This document shows positions 11,603 through 22,737 of a stretch of DNA of 64,000 bases, in pieces (position 1 is the first letter of the stretch; each line of letters opens with the position of its first letter). Source of the stretch: Telopea speciosissima (lineage: Eukaryota > Streptophyta > Magnoliopsida > Proteales > Proteaceae); NCBI RefSeq assembly GCF_018873765.1, contig NC_057926.1:47793043-47857042 (forward strand), given 5' to 3'. The notes under the pieces are model-generated. The model ran no database searches. It had not been told where the DNA came from and saw nothing but the letters and a program-made list of their open reading frames with translations. The position numbers were made by a program, and so were the translations under genes.

Positions 11603-12329
11603 GATTGTATGTTTGACAAACCAAGGGGGCCGAACGGCCATCCTCTTTAAAGTGAAGATGTATTCAGCAAATGATCCGCATGCTAAAATTGTCTTCTTTG
11701 TTTCATGTTTCCCACAATTTGTTAACAAACCCGGCCCTACACGGTTATGATGTCTGCAATTCCTTTCTCATAGGTTGCTTGCTTGTCTCATGATCTTGGA
11801 GGTGCAGAGCTATCATGGATGATGACTTAACCCAGTTAGGATTCCTAGCGTTCTCTTGGGTAAATTAAGCCAAACTTCTATTACAGAATTTATTTTTATT
11901 TAATAACATAAAAACCACTGTCTTCATTCGCATAATCCTAGCTATTCGTTGTCTTCACGAAACTAGCATCTTCTACCGTACCCGTGTGTGATTGAAGGTA
12001 ATCTTCATCGTCTTCTCGCAAGCAACTCCAACCTTTGCACGATTGAGGCCAGCAACTCCAACCTCTGTTTGGTCGAAGCCTTCTGGTGGTTGAATCGAAG
12101 GTGCACTTTGTCATCTTCACGCCAACCTATGCTCTGGTAGACTAATCGAAGGCAACATTCACCATGGAAATCCTTTGTGAACAAAACCCTCTATGGAAAC
12201 CCATCTCCACAACTCGTCTTCACCCTATGTGGAAACTTATTTCTGTAACAATTATGTTAGTGCGACTCATACACGTTTCTTCTTTTTTTGCTTCCAATTA
12301 TAGAATTTTTATTTTCAATGTTACCATAT
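11603..12329. other. Intergenic, no gene seen
   Basis: No domain-bearing frame. The block 11940-12120 has a short internal near-repeat ('agcaactccaacct' twice at about 12021 and 12051). Confidence 0.45.
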
Positions 12330-12338
12330 TATATTTAA

Positions 12339-13790
12339 GGGAAAATTTCACAGACACCCCTTAAAAGTATTCAATATCTCAGAAACTTACCATACTTGGT
12401 CAAAATGTCACAGGCACCCTTTATTTTTATGAATTTGTTTCAATTTAGTCCACTCTGATAGTCTTTACAGTTAAGTGTCTATTAACTCTTTTTAAATAGT
12501 GAAATTACCCTTACCACAATGAAATCCCTATAATACCTTAAATGATGAATTAATGATCTTAGAAGTTAGTTTTTAGAAAAAGACAATTTCGCCCTTGTTT
12601 TTAATCAATACTTTTTTTTTATTCCTTTTTTCTCCCCTTCTTCTTCCCCTTCTTCTCCTTCTGCTGTTTCTTCCGCCACTACCACCACTCCTTCTCTTGC
12701 TCCCCTGCAACCCCGCCACCACCCTCTCCAGTCTCCCCTACCCGACCATGCTCTCAGCAATCCAATCCCATAAAAACCCTAACTCTACAAATTAAAAACC
12801 TAACCCTACAAATTAAATGCTAAATATTGTTTGTCCTGGAGATCGATCACCATATAGAAGGTAACCTCTCTTCCACGCTCTCCTTGTGTTCTGATAAAAC
12901 GATTGCCCATCTGCAAAATCTCGAAGATCAGCCATTAGTTCAGCTTTTTTTGCAGGGTCCATGGCCAATGTATCAAAAGTACTTGGGTGCTTGAATGGCA
13001 CAGCTTCCCATGGATGACCCCTCGAATCAAGAGCTCCACCTCGAGAATTTGTGTAGAGAAGTCGATCTTGATTTTTTCTTCTGATCTCATTGGCCTTCTC
13101 CATGATGTAATCAAGATAAGAATCAAGGATCAAGACCTTATCTTTCTTATTGATTCGAAGAGTGAAGCCTCTCTTCTCATCAGGAAGAGGTCTCCAAGCG
13201 TAGCTTTGAGATTGTCTCTGTGTGACCACATGCTCCCAAGTTGCTGTGACGCCATTGAATGTATCGACCAAGCAATCATTATTTGATAGCCCAAATGTGA
13301 AGGCACTTGAATTCTTGGCTCGAGTGAGGCTCAAACGGTTGCGGGTGATTGAAGCAAAGCTGCTGAGGTAGAGTTGAGCTGCATTGTACAGCTCGTTTGT
13401 GTTGACACCATCGATCTCTGTGATGTCAAAGTAGCAGTAAGAGGAGAACCATTGGAAGGTACGAGTGAAGAGCTTCAGAAGGGTAAAATGAAGCTCTGGC
13501 GGGAACAGGGAATGTAGGGTTAGGGTTTTGTCCTTAATAACTACGGGGTAAAATGGATATTTATGGAAGAAGATGGAATGACAGTTTTGTCCTTTTATTT
13601 AAATAATTAAGGGGTAAAATGGATATTTCACAGTTTTGTCCTTTTATTTAAATAATTGAGGGGTAAAATAGATATTTCACCTTTGGGTACTAACTGTGCT
13701 TAACATTTGGGGTGTCTGTGATATTTTGATCAAGTATGATAAGTTTATGAGATATTGGATACTTTTAGGGGGTGTTTGTAAAATTTTCCC
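12339..13790. mobile_element. Pack-MULE (Mutator-like) carrying an AAA-ATPase gene fragment
   Basis: A 1452-bp element. Its ends are inverted repeats of about 95 bp: 12339 onward reads 'gggaaaatttcacagacacc', and the reverse complement of the right end reads 'gggaaaattttacaaacacc'. The arms stay alignable through 'caatatctca' and 'tcacag(g/a)cacc'. It is flanked by a perfect 9-bp target duplication 'tatatttaa' (12330-12338 and 13791-13799), the length made by Mutator-superfamily transposases. It encodes no transposase, so it is non-autonomous. Its interior is largely a captured fragment of a host gene. Inside the right arm is a short direct repeat built on 'ggggtaaaatggatatttca'. Confidence 0.9.
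12849..13503 (-). pseudogene. Captured fragment of a BCS1-like AAA-ATPase gene
   Basis: From 13503 downwards on the minus strand the frame reads PPELHFTLLKLFTRTFQWFS, then SSYCYFDITEIDGVNTNELY, LSLTRAKNSSAFTFGLSNND, GFTLRINKKDKVLILDSYLD, RLLYTNSRGGALDSRGHPWE, PFKHPSTFDTLAMDPAKK and RAWKRGYLLYG. This is the AAA-associated N-terminal region of the plant mitochondrial/ER AAA-ATPase family (At5g57480-like). The match stops exactly where the Walker A loop (PPGTGKS) should follow; here it reads DRSPGQ and soon ends. The membrane anchor before PPEL and the whole ATPase core are absent, so this is not a working enzyme. The frame is open over about 218 codons, which suggests a fairly recent capture or some constraint. 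Confidence 0.88.
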
Positions 13791-13799
13791 TATATTTAA

Positions 13800-13970
13800 A
13801 GACCCATAATCGACCAAAAACACACACATCAAAAACAAAAAAAAAAGTGCCGGTCCACAATCGGGTTTTTTTTTTTTTTTTTTTTTAATAATTAGGGCAA
13901 AGCTCAAAAGTGTAAGTATTTGAAACTTATCTGATGCATTAAAAAATGCAAATATTTTATTTAAAAAAAT
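13800..13970. other. Intergenic spacer with poly-T
   Basis: Contains a T tract (13867-13886) and nothing else I can name. Confidence 0.5.
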
Positions 13971-14160
13971 GGGTCGGATCCCTCTACTGTCGAGCTACCC
14001 GTATTGCACAGTGCGTCCCAGACACTGCAAGCCGGCATAAAGACTGCCTTACCCCTGCCTGAGCGCCTTGCCCGAGCGGGGATAAGGCAGTCGTTTCTGC
14101 CTTGCTATGTGTGGGGCACACGGAAATAGGGGCAGCTCCAAAAGTAGAGGATCCAGATCC
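13971..14160. repeat. Hairpin MITE (family D)
   Basis: The left arm 'gggtcggatccctctactgt' pairs with the right arm 'aaaagtagaggatccagatc', and inner arms 'gactgccttacccc' and 'ggataaggcagtc' also pair. The flanks 'ttaaaaaaat' and 'ttaaaaaaca' may be a degraded 8-bp target duplication, which would suit a hAT-like element. Confidence 0.65.
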
Positions 14161-15759
14161 TTAAAAAACACTAATATTTAGTTAAATAATGTATTTTTTT
14201 TAAAAAATACTATTGTTTTATTAAAAATACTAAACTATTATTAAAAACACTATTCATTTATTAAATAATTAGAGTGAGACGGTTTGCACACACAAAAATT
14301 AGGGCAAACCGATAAGTTACAGAGCGAATTACATGTTCCCCCACTTGTGTTTGAACCATTTACAAAACACTCCTTCCATTGTTTTAACATTTACATGGAC
14401 TCCCTTGGGTTATTGTGGGGCTTACAAGTAAGCCTTGCCCGTTAAGTTGAAACCGTTAGTGAAAGCTAAACATTCTTGTTTTTTTGGTAAGAGAAGCTAA
14501 ACATTCATTTCAACAAAAAAAAACAGAAGCTAAACATTCATAAATGGTCATATTACCCTTTAATAATGTACATTGACCCTTTTACCTTTATGTTACAAAA
14601 TCCAAACCCATCTCCTCAACTATTGTTCTAATCTCATCTCCCTCCATCTATCACATTTTTCTTCTCAAGCAATTTGCGAACCTCCACTATCCTCTTCGGC
14701 GATCTATGAGAGAGGAGCTCCACTCTCCATTCCGACTATCTTCAAGATGCGAAGCAGGGAAGGTTAGGTGTGCCGGCAGTAGGGGTGGCGGTGCCTACCC
14801 ATCCTCTACAACATTGTAAATCCACCCACAGCCCAATAGTTTTGATTTCTAGTAAATAAAGCCCGTTTATAATCCATTTTGCTGTCTGATAAATTTAAAG
14901 CCCGTTTAAAGCCCATTTAACCTGATTATTGGTAGCCCGATTAAGGACTAAGTACCCAACCAACCGTTTATAAATGGGACCATGTCTAACATATACAGCC
15001 CAATTACTTAAATGGATCGGTCACTGTGCGAGGTCCTAAAACGAGGAAGCCCGATTAGGTCTGACGGATTGATACCCCTACCCCCCCCCCCCCACCAAAC
15101 AGTTACTAGTATATAGTCCTAGTTTTGTGCCCCTAGTATATTATGAGTCAACGGTAAATGATTTTTTCATCTTTTGGTGCAACTTTTGAACATCAAAACT
15201 TAGGGGTTAGGTGAGTCTAATATGTTGACACTATACAAGTTCTCAGAAGAAATAAGTGGAATATGGTTCATGAATTAGTTTGGGTTTAAAGAATTAGTGA
15301 GAAGAAATAAATTGATTAGACTTTTCATCAGTTCTTTGGGTCTTCAAAAATGCATTTGGACATTGAAGGGTTCAGTCAATCACTTTCACCAATTGAAACA
15401 ATCTGAAATAAAATTCAATCATACGACTCTTTGGAACAAAAAAAGGTTAACTTAGAAATTTTTCAGGTCAAATTTGAACCGTGTCAAATTGGCTATCTAA
15501 CCAGAAACTTGACTGATCAACAGACTTGGGTTGACCGATTCCTGAATCTGACTTAGCGAGGTAGAATGCTCCATTTCAGAAATTTGACCATGATTTTATA
15601 TGTTTTTTAATACAAAAGATCCATCATATTGGGTTATGCAACAATTCTGTTTTTGGTAAGAGTTTTAGAACCATTCCTGATCATGTTTATTTGGTAACTT
15701 TTAAATAAAATATAGGAATTATGAATTGGAACAAGATATGATATAGAATCCAAACCCGA
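14161..15759. other. Intergenic, repeats only
   Basis: Holds the double ultra-short insertion at 14462-14541, a poly-C tract at about 15081-15093 and 'agcccgtttata'-type degenerate repeats around 14860-14960. No gene seen. The start of a MULE-type arm may be present at 14325-14400 ('aattacatgttcccccactt') but I find no partner. Confidence 0.45.
14462..14541. mobile_element. Two successive ultra-short retro-insertions in one target
   Basis: The target word 'aagctaaacattc' occurs three times (ending 14475, 14506 and 14539). Between copies 1 and 2 sits 'ttgtttttttggtaagag' (minus-oriented TCTTACC plus A-rich tail). Between copies 2 and 3 sits 'ttcaacaaaaaaaaac' (plus-oriented A tail). The copies are nearly identical, so both events look young. 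Confidence 0.75.
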
Positions 15760-15767
15760 CCCAATAG

Positions 15768-15934
15768 GGGTCTTTATCGCCCCCAGTACTAGGGGGTGCT
15801 GTGCGCATCGTGCGGCGCAGCACTGCCCATGTGTGCACTGTGGGGCCCACTATGTGTCTATACACACATGGGCGGTGCTGCACCGCACAATGCGCACAGC
15901 ATCACCCCTAGTACTGGGGGCGATAATTTTCCGG
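15768..15934. mobile_element. hAT-like MITE, 167 bp
   Basis: An almost perfect hairpin: 'tatcgcccccagtactaggg' on the left pairs with the reverse complement of 'cccctagtactgggggcgat' on the right, and 'cccatgtgtg' with 'cacacatggg' near the loop. The element is flanked by an exact 8-bp duplication 'cccaatag' (15760-15767 and 15935-15942), the length made by hAT transposases. Confidence 0.8.
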
Positions 15935-15942
15935 CCCAATAG

Positions 15943-16429
15943 ACCAATTTACCACCTACTAGTACCACAAATTCCCTTTTTTTGTTTTTGATGAAAGAAA
16001 AGAAACCAGCTTAAGTATTATGAACAAATACAACCTGATTGTCATGCGCATAGGCCGCAAGATTGCGAGCCACTTCCTTTGGATTCAAGGGTTGACCCGC
16101 CCCATTGACAGATTACTGTAGGCCCCACCATCCACCATTCAACCTAACACATGTTTTTTATGTTTTTGCTAAGAATTCAACCTAACATCAATCACCATCC
16201 TTGTATTTAAGAATAGGGAGAGTGTTTCATGTTAGGGAGCGTAGCCTACGCTAGGAGATGAAGCACCTAATATAAGTGTTCCTGAAAAGGAATCATTTCA
16301 GGGGTAAGAGGAGGAAAGGAGAGAGATAGACACAATACACAGGGTGGGGGGAGGCTTTGTGTAACCGGGGTTTTCCCTTGGGCTTGAACCATAAACCTGA
16401 ACAGGTTTAAGGGTTTCATTATTAGCCAA

Positions 16430-16461
<32 letters not shown>

Positions 16462-16974
16462 GAGAAAATTTTTCCCTAAGAATACAGCTGTTTACCTTTC
16501 TTCCTTAGACACCATTTGTTTTGGTGTAAAATTTTACACAGTAAATAATTTTACATGTTGAAATGTTTTTCAATGTTTGTTTCCATAAAAAACATCAAGC
16601 ATTGAAAAACTTTTATACATACACAATTTTATATGTCAAATTTTTTGCAATGAAAATTTTCGAGTAAAATTTATGTCGAAACAAACAGAGCCTTAAGAAT
16701 ACAACTGATTAGAGTACAAAGAATCCTAAAACGTTCTCATTAAAAAAAAACAAGTGGGAGACGGGTGAATAAGAACGCTAATTAGTTGTGTGGTTCCTAT
16801 GCTCAAACATAAGACAACAAAATTACCCCTCAATCCCCAGTGAACTAAAACATCCCATTCAGTCAAATGCTTCTGCATATGCTCTTATTAGTCCCCAAGC
16901 TGACAAAGACCCTACCACCAACAACGATCTCTTGCCAACAGTCCAACACCCCTTCTCCCAAAAAAAAAAAAAAA
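15943..16974. other. Intergenic, no gene seen
   Basis: Contains the ultra-short insertion at 16150-16174, a GA microsatellite (about 16432-16455) and a 78-codon frame (16788-17024) that runs into a MITE and has no domain. Confidence 0.45.
16150..16174 (-). mobile_element. Ultra-short LINE 3'-end insertion
   Basis: The insert 'catgttttttatgtttttgc' plus 'taaga' lies between two copies of 'attcaacctaaca' (16137-16149 and 16175-16187). On the minus strand it reads TCTTAGC followed by an A-rich tail. Confidence 0.65.
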
Positions 16975-17118
16975 GGTTAAAAGATCTCTGCCCAGGAGTG
17001 TGGCCTATGTTAGCATTCCGATGAGTCTATCTCCCTCCTCCCCATGTGGAAAGACACCTCTGCCACCTTGTTTTAAGGAGGAGACAGATAGATTCATGGG
17101 AGTGCAAAACTGTTTTCC
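16975..17118. repeat. Hairpin MITE (family A), right end lost
   Basis: Shares 'ggagtgtggcctatgttagc', 'gatgagtctatctccctcct' and 'ccccatgtggaaagacacc' with copies at 27367-27534 and 40695-40873. The right terminal arm is shorter than in those copies. Confidence 0.65.
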
Positions 17119-17480
17119 AAACGAAAAAAAAAAATATTCCTAAAGCGCAGCTCAATCTTGAGTGAACCTGTGAGGCCCACCTTATTTTGGAATGCAAATC
17201 ACATTCGTCAAATCAGAATAATTTTGTGACCTACCAATATATCGATCCTCCAACTTTGTGCTTAAAAAAGTAAGGCTGCATTTGGTAAGTATTTTTGACA
17301 TGCATTTTAGGTCGATGAAATCTCATAAAATGATAGAAAGTTTTTCCCCTTCTAGTGCTTTCATGAATGTCCTTAAGATGGGATGACTTGTTCTCCAATC
17401 AAGAATCCAAACTCTAGACGCAATAAAGACGCCTCATGTTTAACGAGTTGGCAATTCTCAGTTGCCAACTCTCTCTCTCT
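17119..17480. other. Upstream region of the USP gene
   Basis: AT-rich DNA with no repeat family that I recognise. It presumably holds the distal promoter of the gene that starts at 17603. Confidence 0.4.
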
Positions 17481-17494
17481 CTGTCTCTCGTGCT

Positions 17495-17502
17495 TATATA
17501 TA
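17495..17502 (+). promoter_or_regulatory. TATA box of the USP gene
   Basis: 'tatatata' lies 101 bp upstream of the USP start codon, just after a CT-rich tract (17471-17490), a common plant core-promoter arrangement. The leader between it and the ATG ends in GA repeats. Confidence 0.6.
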
Positions 17503-17602
17503 GTATCTGTTTAAGGCTCAGTTAAGTTAACCTAAAGTTCTCTGCTTCCATTATTATAGACACAAAGACAGAGAAGAAAACTGAAAGAGAGAGAGAGAAA
17601 GA

Positions 17603-19339
17603 ATGGAAAAAGCACGTACAATTGGGTTGGGAATGGATTACTCTCCAACCAGCAAAGCAGCCCTTCGATGGGTAATTGATAATCTGGTGCAGGGTGATCA
17701 AGATCGACTCATCTTGATTCATGTTCGATCTTCCAAGTCTGATCATGACCAGAAGAAGCTTTGGGGAGACTCTGGATCACGTCTCTACCTTATTCTCCTC
17801 TTTGATTAATTCTTTTCCTCTCTTTTTTTTTTAAAAACCTCAAACCTTTCTGTTTTCTTATTAATAAGTTTTGTTAATTTTTTCTCTTTTTCGGGGTTTC
17901 CAGCTTTAATTCCTCTAGAAGAACTTAAAGAGACAACCGTATCAAGACAGTACGGGCTCAACCCAGATTCAGAAGTTCTTGATCTTCTAGATACTGTCTC
18001 GAGGACAAAAGGGGTATTTCTCATATTCCACTACTATTGTGCGCCATATGGGATTAAAGATTCCTTTTTTTCTTTTTTTTTTTTTCACTCTTATTTCCTA
18101 TTGTTTTGAGAAGTTGTGAATTGGGTTTATATGAAAACAGGCTAAGGTGATGTGTAAGGTGTACTGGGGTGATCCAAGGGAGAAGATATGTGATGCTGTG
18201 GAAGAACTCAAGCTTGATTCCCTTGTGGTTGGTAGTAGGGGCTTAGGAGCCCTTAAAAGGTAATTAGTTTCTCTTTTACATTTCATGTTCTTCTATTTCT
18301 TTCTTTTTACACTTTTTTCAAAAAGGCAAGTTGCTAAAATGGGCTTGGAGTATGGAGGACTTAACCTAAACCTTATTTCACAATCAAAACAAGGGTATGG
18401 TTGAGTGGTAGGTGACCCGAAGGCCATCATCCACTTCTAGGGATAATGATTATGTTTCATAGTCCTTGTTTAGATAATGATAAAAGGAAGCGCAACACCC
18501 CAATGTGTAGATTTTTGTGCACGTCCTCACATCTCATCTAAGGACTCTACATCCTCTCTCCTTAATAAATGCTATTGGATGATTCATCATCCTCCCCTCT
18601 TATTGGTGCAAAACTTCACTCTGGCGTCTAAAACCGTCTCCTCTACAAAATATATTGATGCAATTCTCTGAGTACTAGTGTTACAACAATAATAACTTAT
18701 AGTTGTCGATCACACTACTTAATACAAGAGGACTCTCGTACACTGTCGAACCCATTGTGTGACCTAATTGCCTAATTGGATTCGATTTTAGTACCGATAG
18801 AGATTGCCCCTTTGGGGTGGGGGTATGAGACATTTTTTTTTTTCTTTTTAAATGGATGAAACCATATTCTTTTTAAAAATTTCCTTTTATTTTGTTTGTG
18901 GGAGAGAGTTTCCCACAACCCTAGCATGGGGAGGAATCTATACGCAACATCAATGACGATATGGAGAACAATATCTTCAACATGAGGCCTATATGGTCAG
19001 ACTAAGAGAAGAAAAAAATCTCATGTAAGAGGGAAATAGCACCTTAGCATTGTGGAAAACTTTTTTCTTTTATTTATATTAAGGGCAAGAAATCTCTACT
19101 TGATCGTATGGTTTTTAATTACACAAGCATTGTTTCACAGTGCCCTGTAAACGGGCATAGGAAACACCACTAAGTAAAGATCTTTCTTTTTTTTTTTTTA
19201 TTTTCGAGCTGAATAAAGAAAATTTTCTATCTATGATAATTAATGCAGGGTTTTGCTTGGGAGTGTGAGCAATTACGCGGTGTTGAATGCTACTTGTCCG
19301 GTCACGGTTATAAAGGGAACACCAGTTTTGAAGCCCTAA
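17603..19339 (+). CDS. Universal stress protein A-like (USP domain), 4 exons, 165 aa
   Basis: Exons are 17603-17780, 17904-18013, 18141-18259 and 19249-19339; phases 1, 0 and 2 all close and every intron is GT-AG. The protein begins [20 protein letters not shown] and is a single USP domain of normal length. The nucleotide-binding motif G-2X-G-9X-G(S/T) is intact in [17 protein letters not shown], with the following [16 protein letters not shown] strand. The family consists of small soluble Rossmann-like proteins that bind ATP and are induced by stress; no enzyme reaction is established for this type. The start is the first ATG after the TATA box, and the leader is GA-rich. The third intron is about 1 kb. 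Closest remembered relatives are At3g03270-like proteins ([19 protein letters not shown] and LDS(I/L)V(L/V)GSRGLG in common). I am confident of the family but not of the biological role. Confidence 0.93.
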
Positions 19340-20079
19340 TTTTTTTTTTCCTTCTCTTGGAAGAAGAAAAGCTGCTTGGTGGGATTTGGAATTTTGCTTG
19401 TTCATGTAAAGACCTTATTTTTGTTTTTCTGTTTGGTTATAGCTTTTAGATTTGAATGGTTTCGTAGCACACCTGTGATCTCAACTTATAACCTGAAAGT
19501 GATATCTATGTAGTGGAGATATGTGTGCCTTGTTCCATATGTGTAAGCTTTACTTGATCAATTCTCTTTAATTATTTTTTCTACAAATAAAGATGATTTA
19601 TCTGCAACTATCACATCCTAAGCTTTCTGGTCCAGATTCCTTTAAAGTCCAGAAGAAAAAACCAAAAATGGTCCGGTTCTATTTTCCCTGGTTTAACCAT
19701 CGATTAATTTTTTTTTTTTTTAAATACAAAATTGCTCAAAGTTTGGCTGAAGCTAGCAGAAAAGAAAAGTTTAATTTCATATCTGATGTCTAAACCAGTC
19801 TGATGAAGCCCATGGATCAAAGTCCTTCTAAGAAATTGGACCCATTTTGAAAGTCCATATTTGGAATGGTGTGTGTGTCCCTTTTATCAAATTTGGGGTG
19901 CTGAAAATAGGTCTTATATTTGGAACATATTGAAAAATGCTACAAGTCAAAAAAATTTACAATTAAGGAGAATCGTCAAGATTTTATCAGTCCCCATTTG
20001 TAGTTCAATGGTCTAGATTGAATGATTCTGATCTGATGGATCCTAATAAAGTGGCTTAAGGGATATTTCTTCTTCCCCT
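19340..20079. other. USP 3' flank and intergenic
   Basis: A possible polyadenylation signal 'aaataaag' lies at 19585-19592. The rest is AT-rich with no gene. Confidence 0.4.
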
Positions 20080-20275
20080 ATAGTGAAGGAAAACTTTGAC
20101 AGTTCACCCACCATCCTAGGGTTTTGGTATGTTCCAAAATACCCTCCTGAGACCCATTCCCGCTCTCTCATGCCCTTTGGTGAATGGGAAATTCCCATTC
20201 AATTGTAATAAATTGATGGAATCTCTTCACCGTGGTTGAAGCAAAGAGACTTTGTCAAAAAAAAATTTGCAAAAA
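20080..20275. repeat. MITE-like repeat (family H)
   Basis: Shares 'gtatgttccaaaataccctc' with 4968-4987. Arms such as 'gtgaatgggaaattcccatt' are locally palindromic. Confidence 0.5.
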
Positions 20276-20639
20276 ACTTTCCCCCAAAAATAAAATTCTT
20301 CTATTGCATACCACTATTTATAAAGAAGAAAATACTGTAATCAACCAAACTTTCTAGCTAAACCTAAACCTAGCTGATGGGCTATTCTAGTAAATCTAGA
20401 CTTCATATTTAATTTAGAAGATAAAATTAACCTTATACAATGATGAAAATTACTACATAATTATTCTCTTGGCATCAAATATTCCACACTATTAATTAAG
20501 AGAGAGATAATTCAATGCTAAATGATTTTTGGAGTGCTTCCTACTACCAACCAGATGCATTCACCTTCCCCTTCATCTGAGCATCTGTGGAATTATTTCA
20601 CATATAGAAATAAAAATAGTAAAAAATGATTGAATACTT

Positions 20640-21480
20640 TTAAGGATCGAGTTTCCTCCATCCATAGTGAATGGGATCTCATTCACCGTAGAATGGGAGG
20701 GAGAGGGAAAGGGTATCGGGAGGGTAGGCTTATCAATCGATACGGTTTTGATAATATGGTACAATTTTGATATGGTATCAAAAATAGATATTCAATACCG
20801 ATATCGTATCGTATCATTTAAAAATCCTATTTTCAAAATCATAATCGTATCATTATTGTACGGTTTCAATACGATATGAAAAGTGGTATAGATTCGGTAT
20901 AGAAAACGGTACGAGATAGGGTGTAGCTGTTTGTGGTGCGTGAACTTTGGGAGTTGAATTATAATTTGTTATAAAAAAACAAGGAAAAAGTGAAGTCTGA
21001 GAGGTGAATGCATAGATATTTAAGATGTGACAGTGACAGAAAACGTCTGACAGAAAAGTGAGAAAACATCTTTAGTCAATCAGTCCTTGTAAGTTGGTTG
21101 CCCAATTTACAAATATGATAAAGGCAACTATACCCTTCAAAAACGGTATTGCGTGTTGAACGACCTTTTCAACTTTTATTTATTTAATTTTACAATTACA
21201 CCTTTCAAAACGGTATGGTTTCGATACATACCAACGGTATTGTATCTAATACCAATATCGTATCGTATCATGATCAATACCATTTGATCATATCATATCG
21301 TATCATTTTAAAATGGTACGACTTGATACGATTTTATGTGGATGGTTTTGGTTTTAGTATATGGTTTCAGTTCCAAATTGACACCCTTACGGGAGGGTAT
21401 TTTGGGACATATAAAAATCCTAAGAGAAGTTTGTGAACCGTCCTCTATGGGTGGAAGGAAACTTTAGTCCTACTTTTCAT
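20640..21480. repeat. Family H arms enclosing degenerate GATAC repeats
   Basis: The outer parts (20640-20710 and 21370-21480) resemble family H arms in opposite orientation. The interior has many 'cgatacgg', 'gtatcgtatcat' and 'aataccgatatcg' words at about 20715-20930 and 21195-21345. No gene; the short frames here are made of these words. Confidence 0.45.
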
Positions 21481-21490
21481 TTGAAGATTT

Positions 21491-22725
21491 TTTTTTTTTT
21501 TTGGGATAGAAAAAAAGGCTATTCATTCATACGCGTCCAATGCCAAATAAAGGAAAACAAAATACATAAGATAGATAGAGAGCATGATAAACACAAGGTA
21601 TGGATATACGATATCCAAAACCAAGGAGTGAAAATTGATCCGGTCTCACATGCCATTGACTGGGTCATCCAGAGTAGGGGATGGAATACAACCATATCTC
21701 TAGAGAAAAAACTGTAGACACAGCCAAAGATAAGCGCATGCATAGACGTGCCAATAGAGGGGGGCCCATACGTGCCGAACAAACCAAAAACACAAGACTT
21801 CCCAAGCGTGCCGACACGTTGCTACAATCTACTTTCAAACAGACTTGCTAGAGATACAAAGTTCTGCTGGATCGACGAGTGGAGCTTCGATAGAAGTTAA
21901 AAAACCATCTGAAACGTTGCCACAGCCTACTTTCGAATAGATCTGCTGGATTGGCGAGTGGAGATTCATCCGACAACAGAAGAGGTATGGTGAAGGTTGA
22001 ACGGCGGCTGGAGTTTCTGAGTCAACGATAAACTCAGTACTACCAGCACTTGGGTCAACAACACCCGCAAACAGACAAACAAAGAAAATGGAAAAGGCGG
22101 AGCGATGATGAACCGTGAAAAAAAAGGTGGGTTCATCGTCATCGTCGTCGGCATCGTCGGTATCGTCACCAACGGTTCCAAGAATCATGGTGAATGGAGC
22201 AGAGAAGGAGAAGAGAAGTAGTACATGCACAAACGGTGGAGAAAAACACGTACAAATGACGGAGATGGGTTTCAATCAAGAAACCGAATGATGCAAACTG
22301 GATAAAACCGAGAAAAGGTTTCGGGCAAGAAACAAGAAACTTGGCCGATAACAACGATCAAAAGAGGTTTCGTTCGAGAAACCAGCCGGTGCCCGAACCT
22401 TTAATTCATAGATAGATCAAAAGCGAGCAAAGCAGCAGCAGGAGGTCAGGATCTTCTTCGTATTTCGACGGCGGCCAAATCGTAAACCAAGCAAAGCACC
22501 CCTAACAAGAACCATCGATCATGATCTGAAAATGAAAGTCATATGAAGAAATAACCGACAATTGAAAGAAGAAATAGAGAACAGGTGGGGGCGTCGCTCC
22601 TTTGAGGAAAACCTAAATCGCTAATCCACACTTTGACTTAAATGGAATTTCTTATGCGAAGCTAATGGGGCACCGGAGGGGATAGAGCTGAATATTAATC
22701 ACACATCTGGTCTTTTGTTAAGTTA
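21491..22725 (-). mobile_element. LINE-mobilised retroposon of unknown source, 1.2 kb
   Basis: On the minus strand the element ends in poly(A) (the T run at 21491-21502) preceded by 'ctatccc'. It is flanked by a perfect 12-bp target duplication 'atttgaagattt' (21479-21490 and 22726-22737). The 5' half is CT-rich, like a plant L1 leader or a host 5' UTR. The longest frame, 21835-22275 (146 codons), includes an acidic run (DDADDDDDEP) but no domain I recognise, and no reverse transcriptase is present. It is either an internally deleted LINE or a processed copy of a host transcript. Confidence 0.75.
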
Positions 22726-22737
22726 ATTTGAAGATTT

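Noticed and set aside
21835-22275. 146-codon minus frame as a gene
   Set aside because: It lies inside a poly(A)-tailed retroposon, has no recognisable domain, and has no separate promoter; reported only as part of the element.
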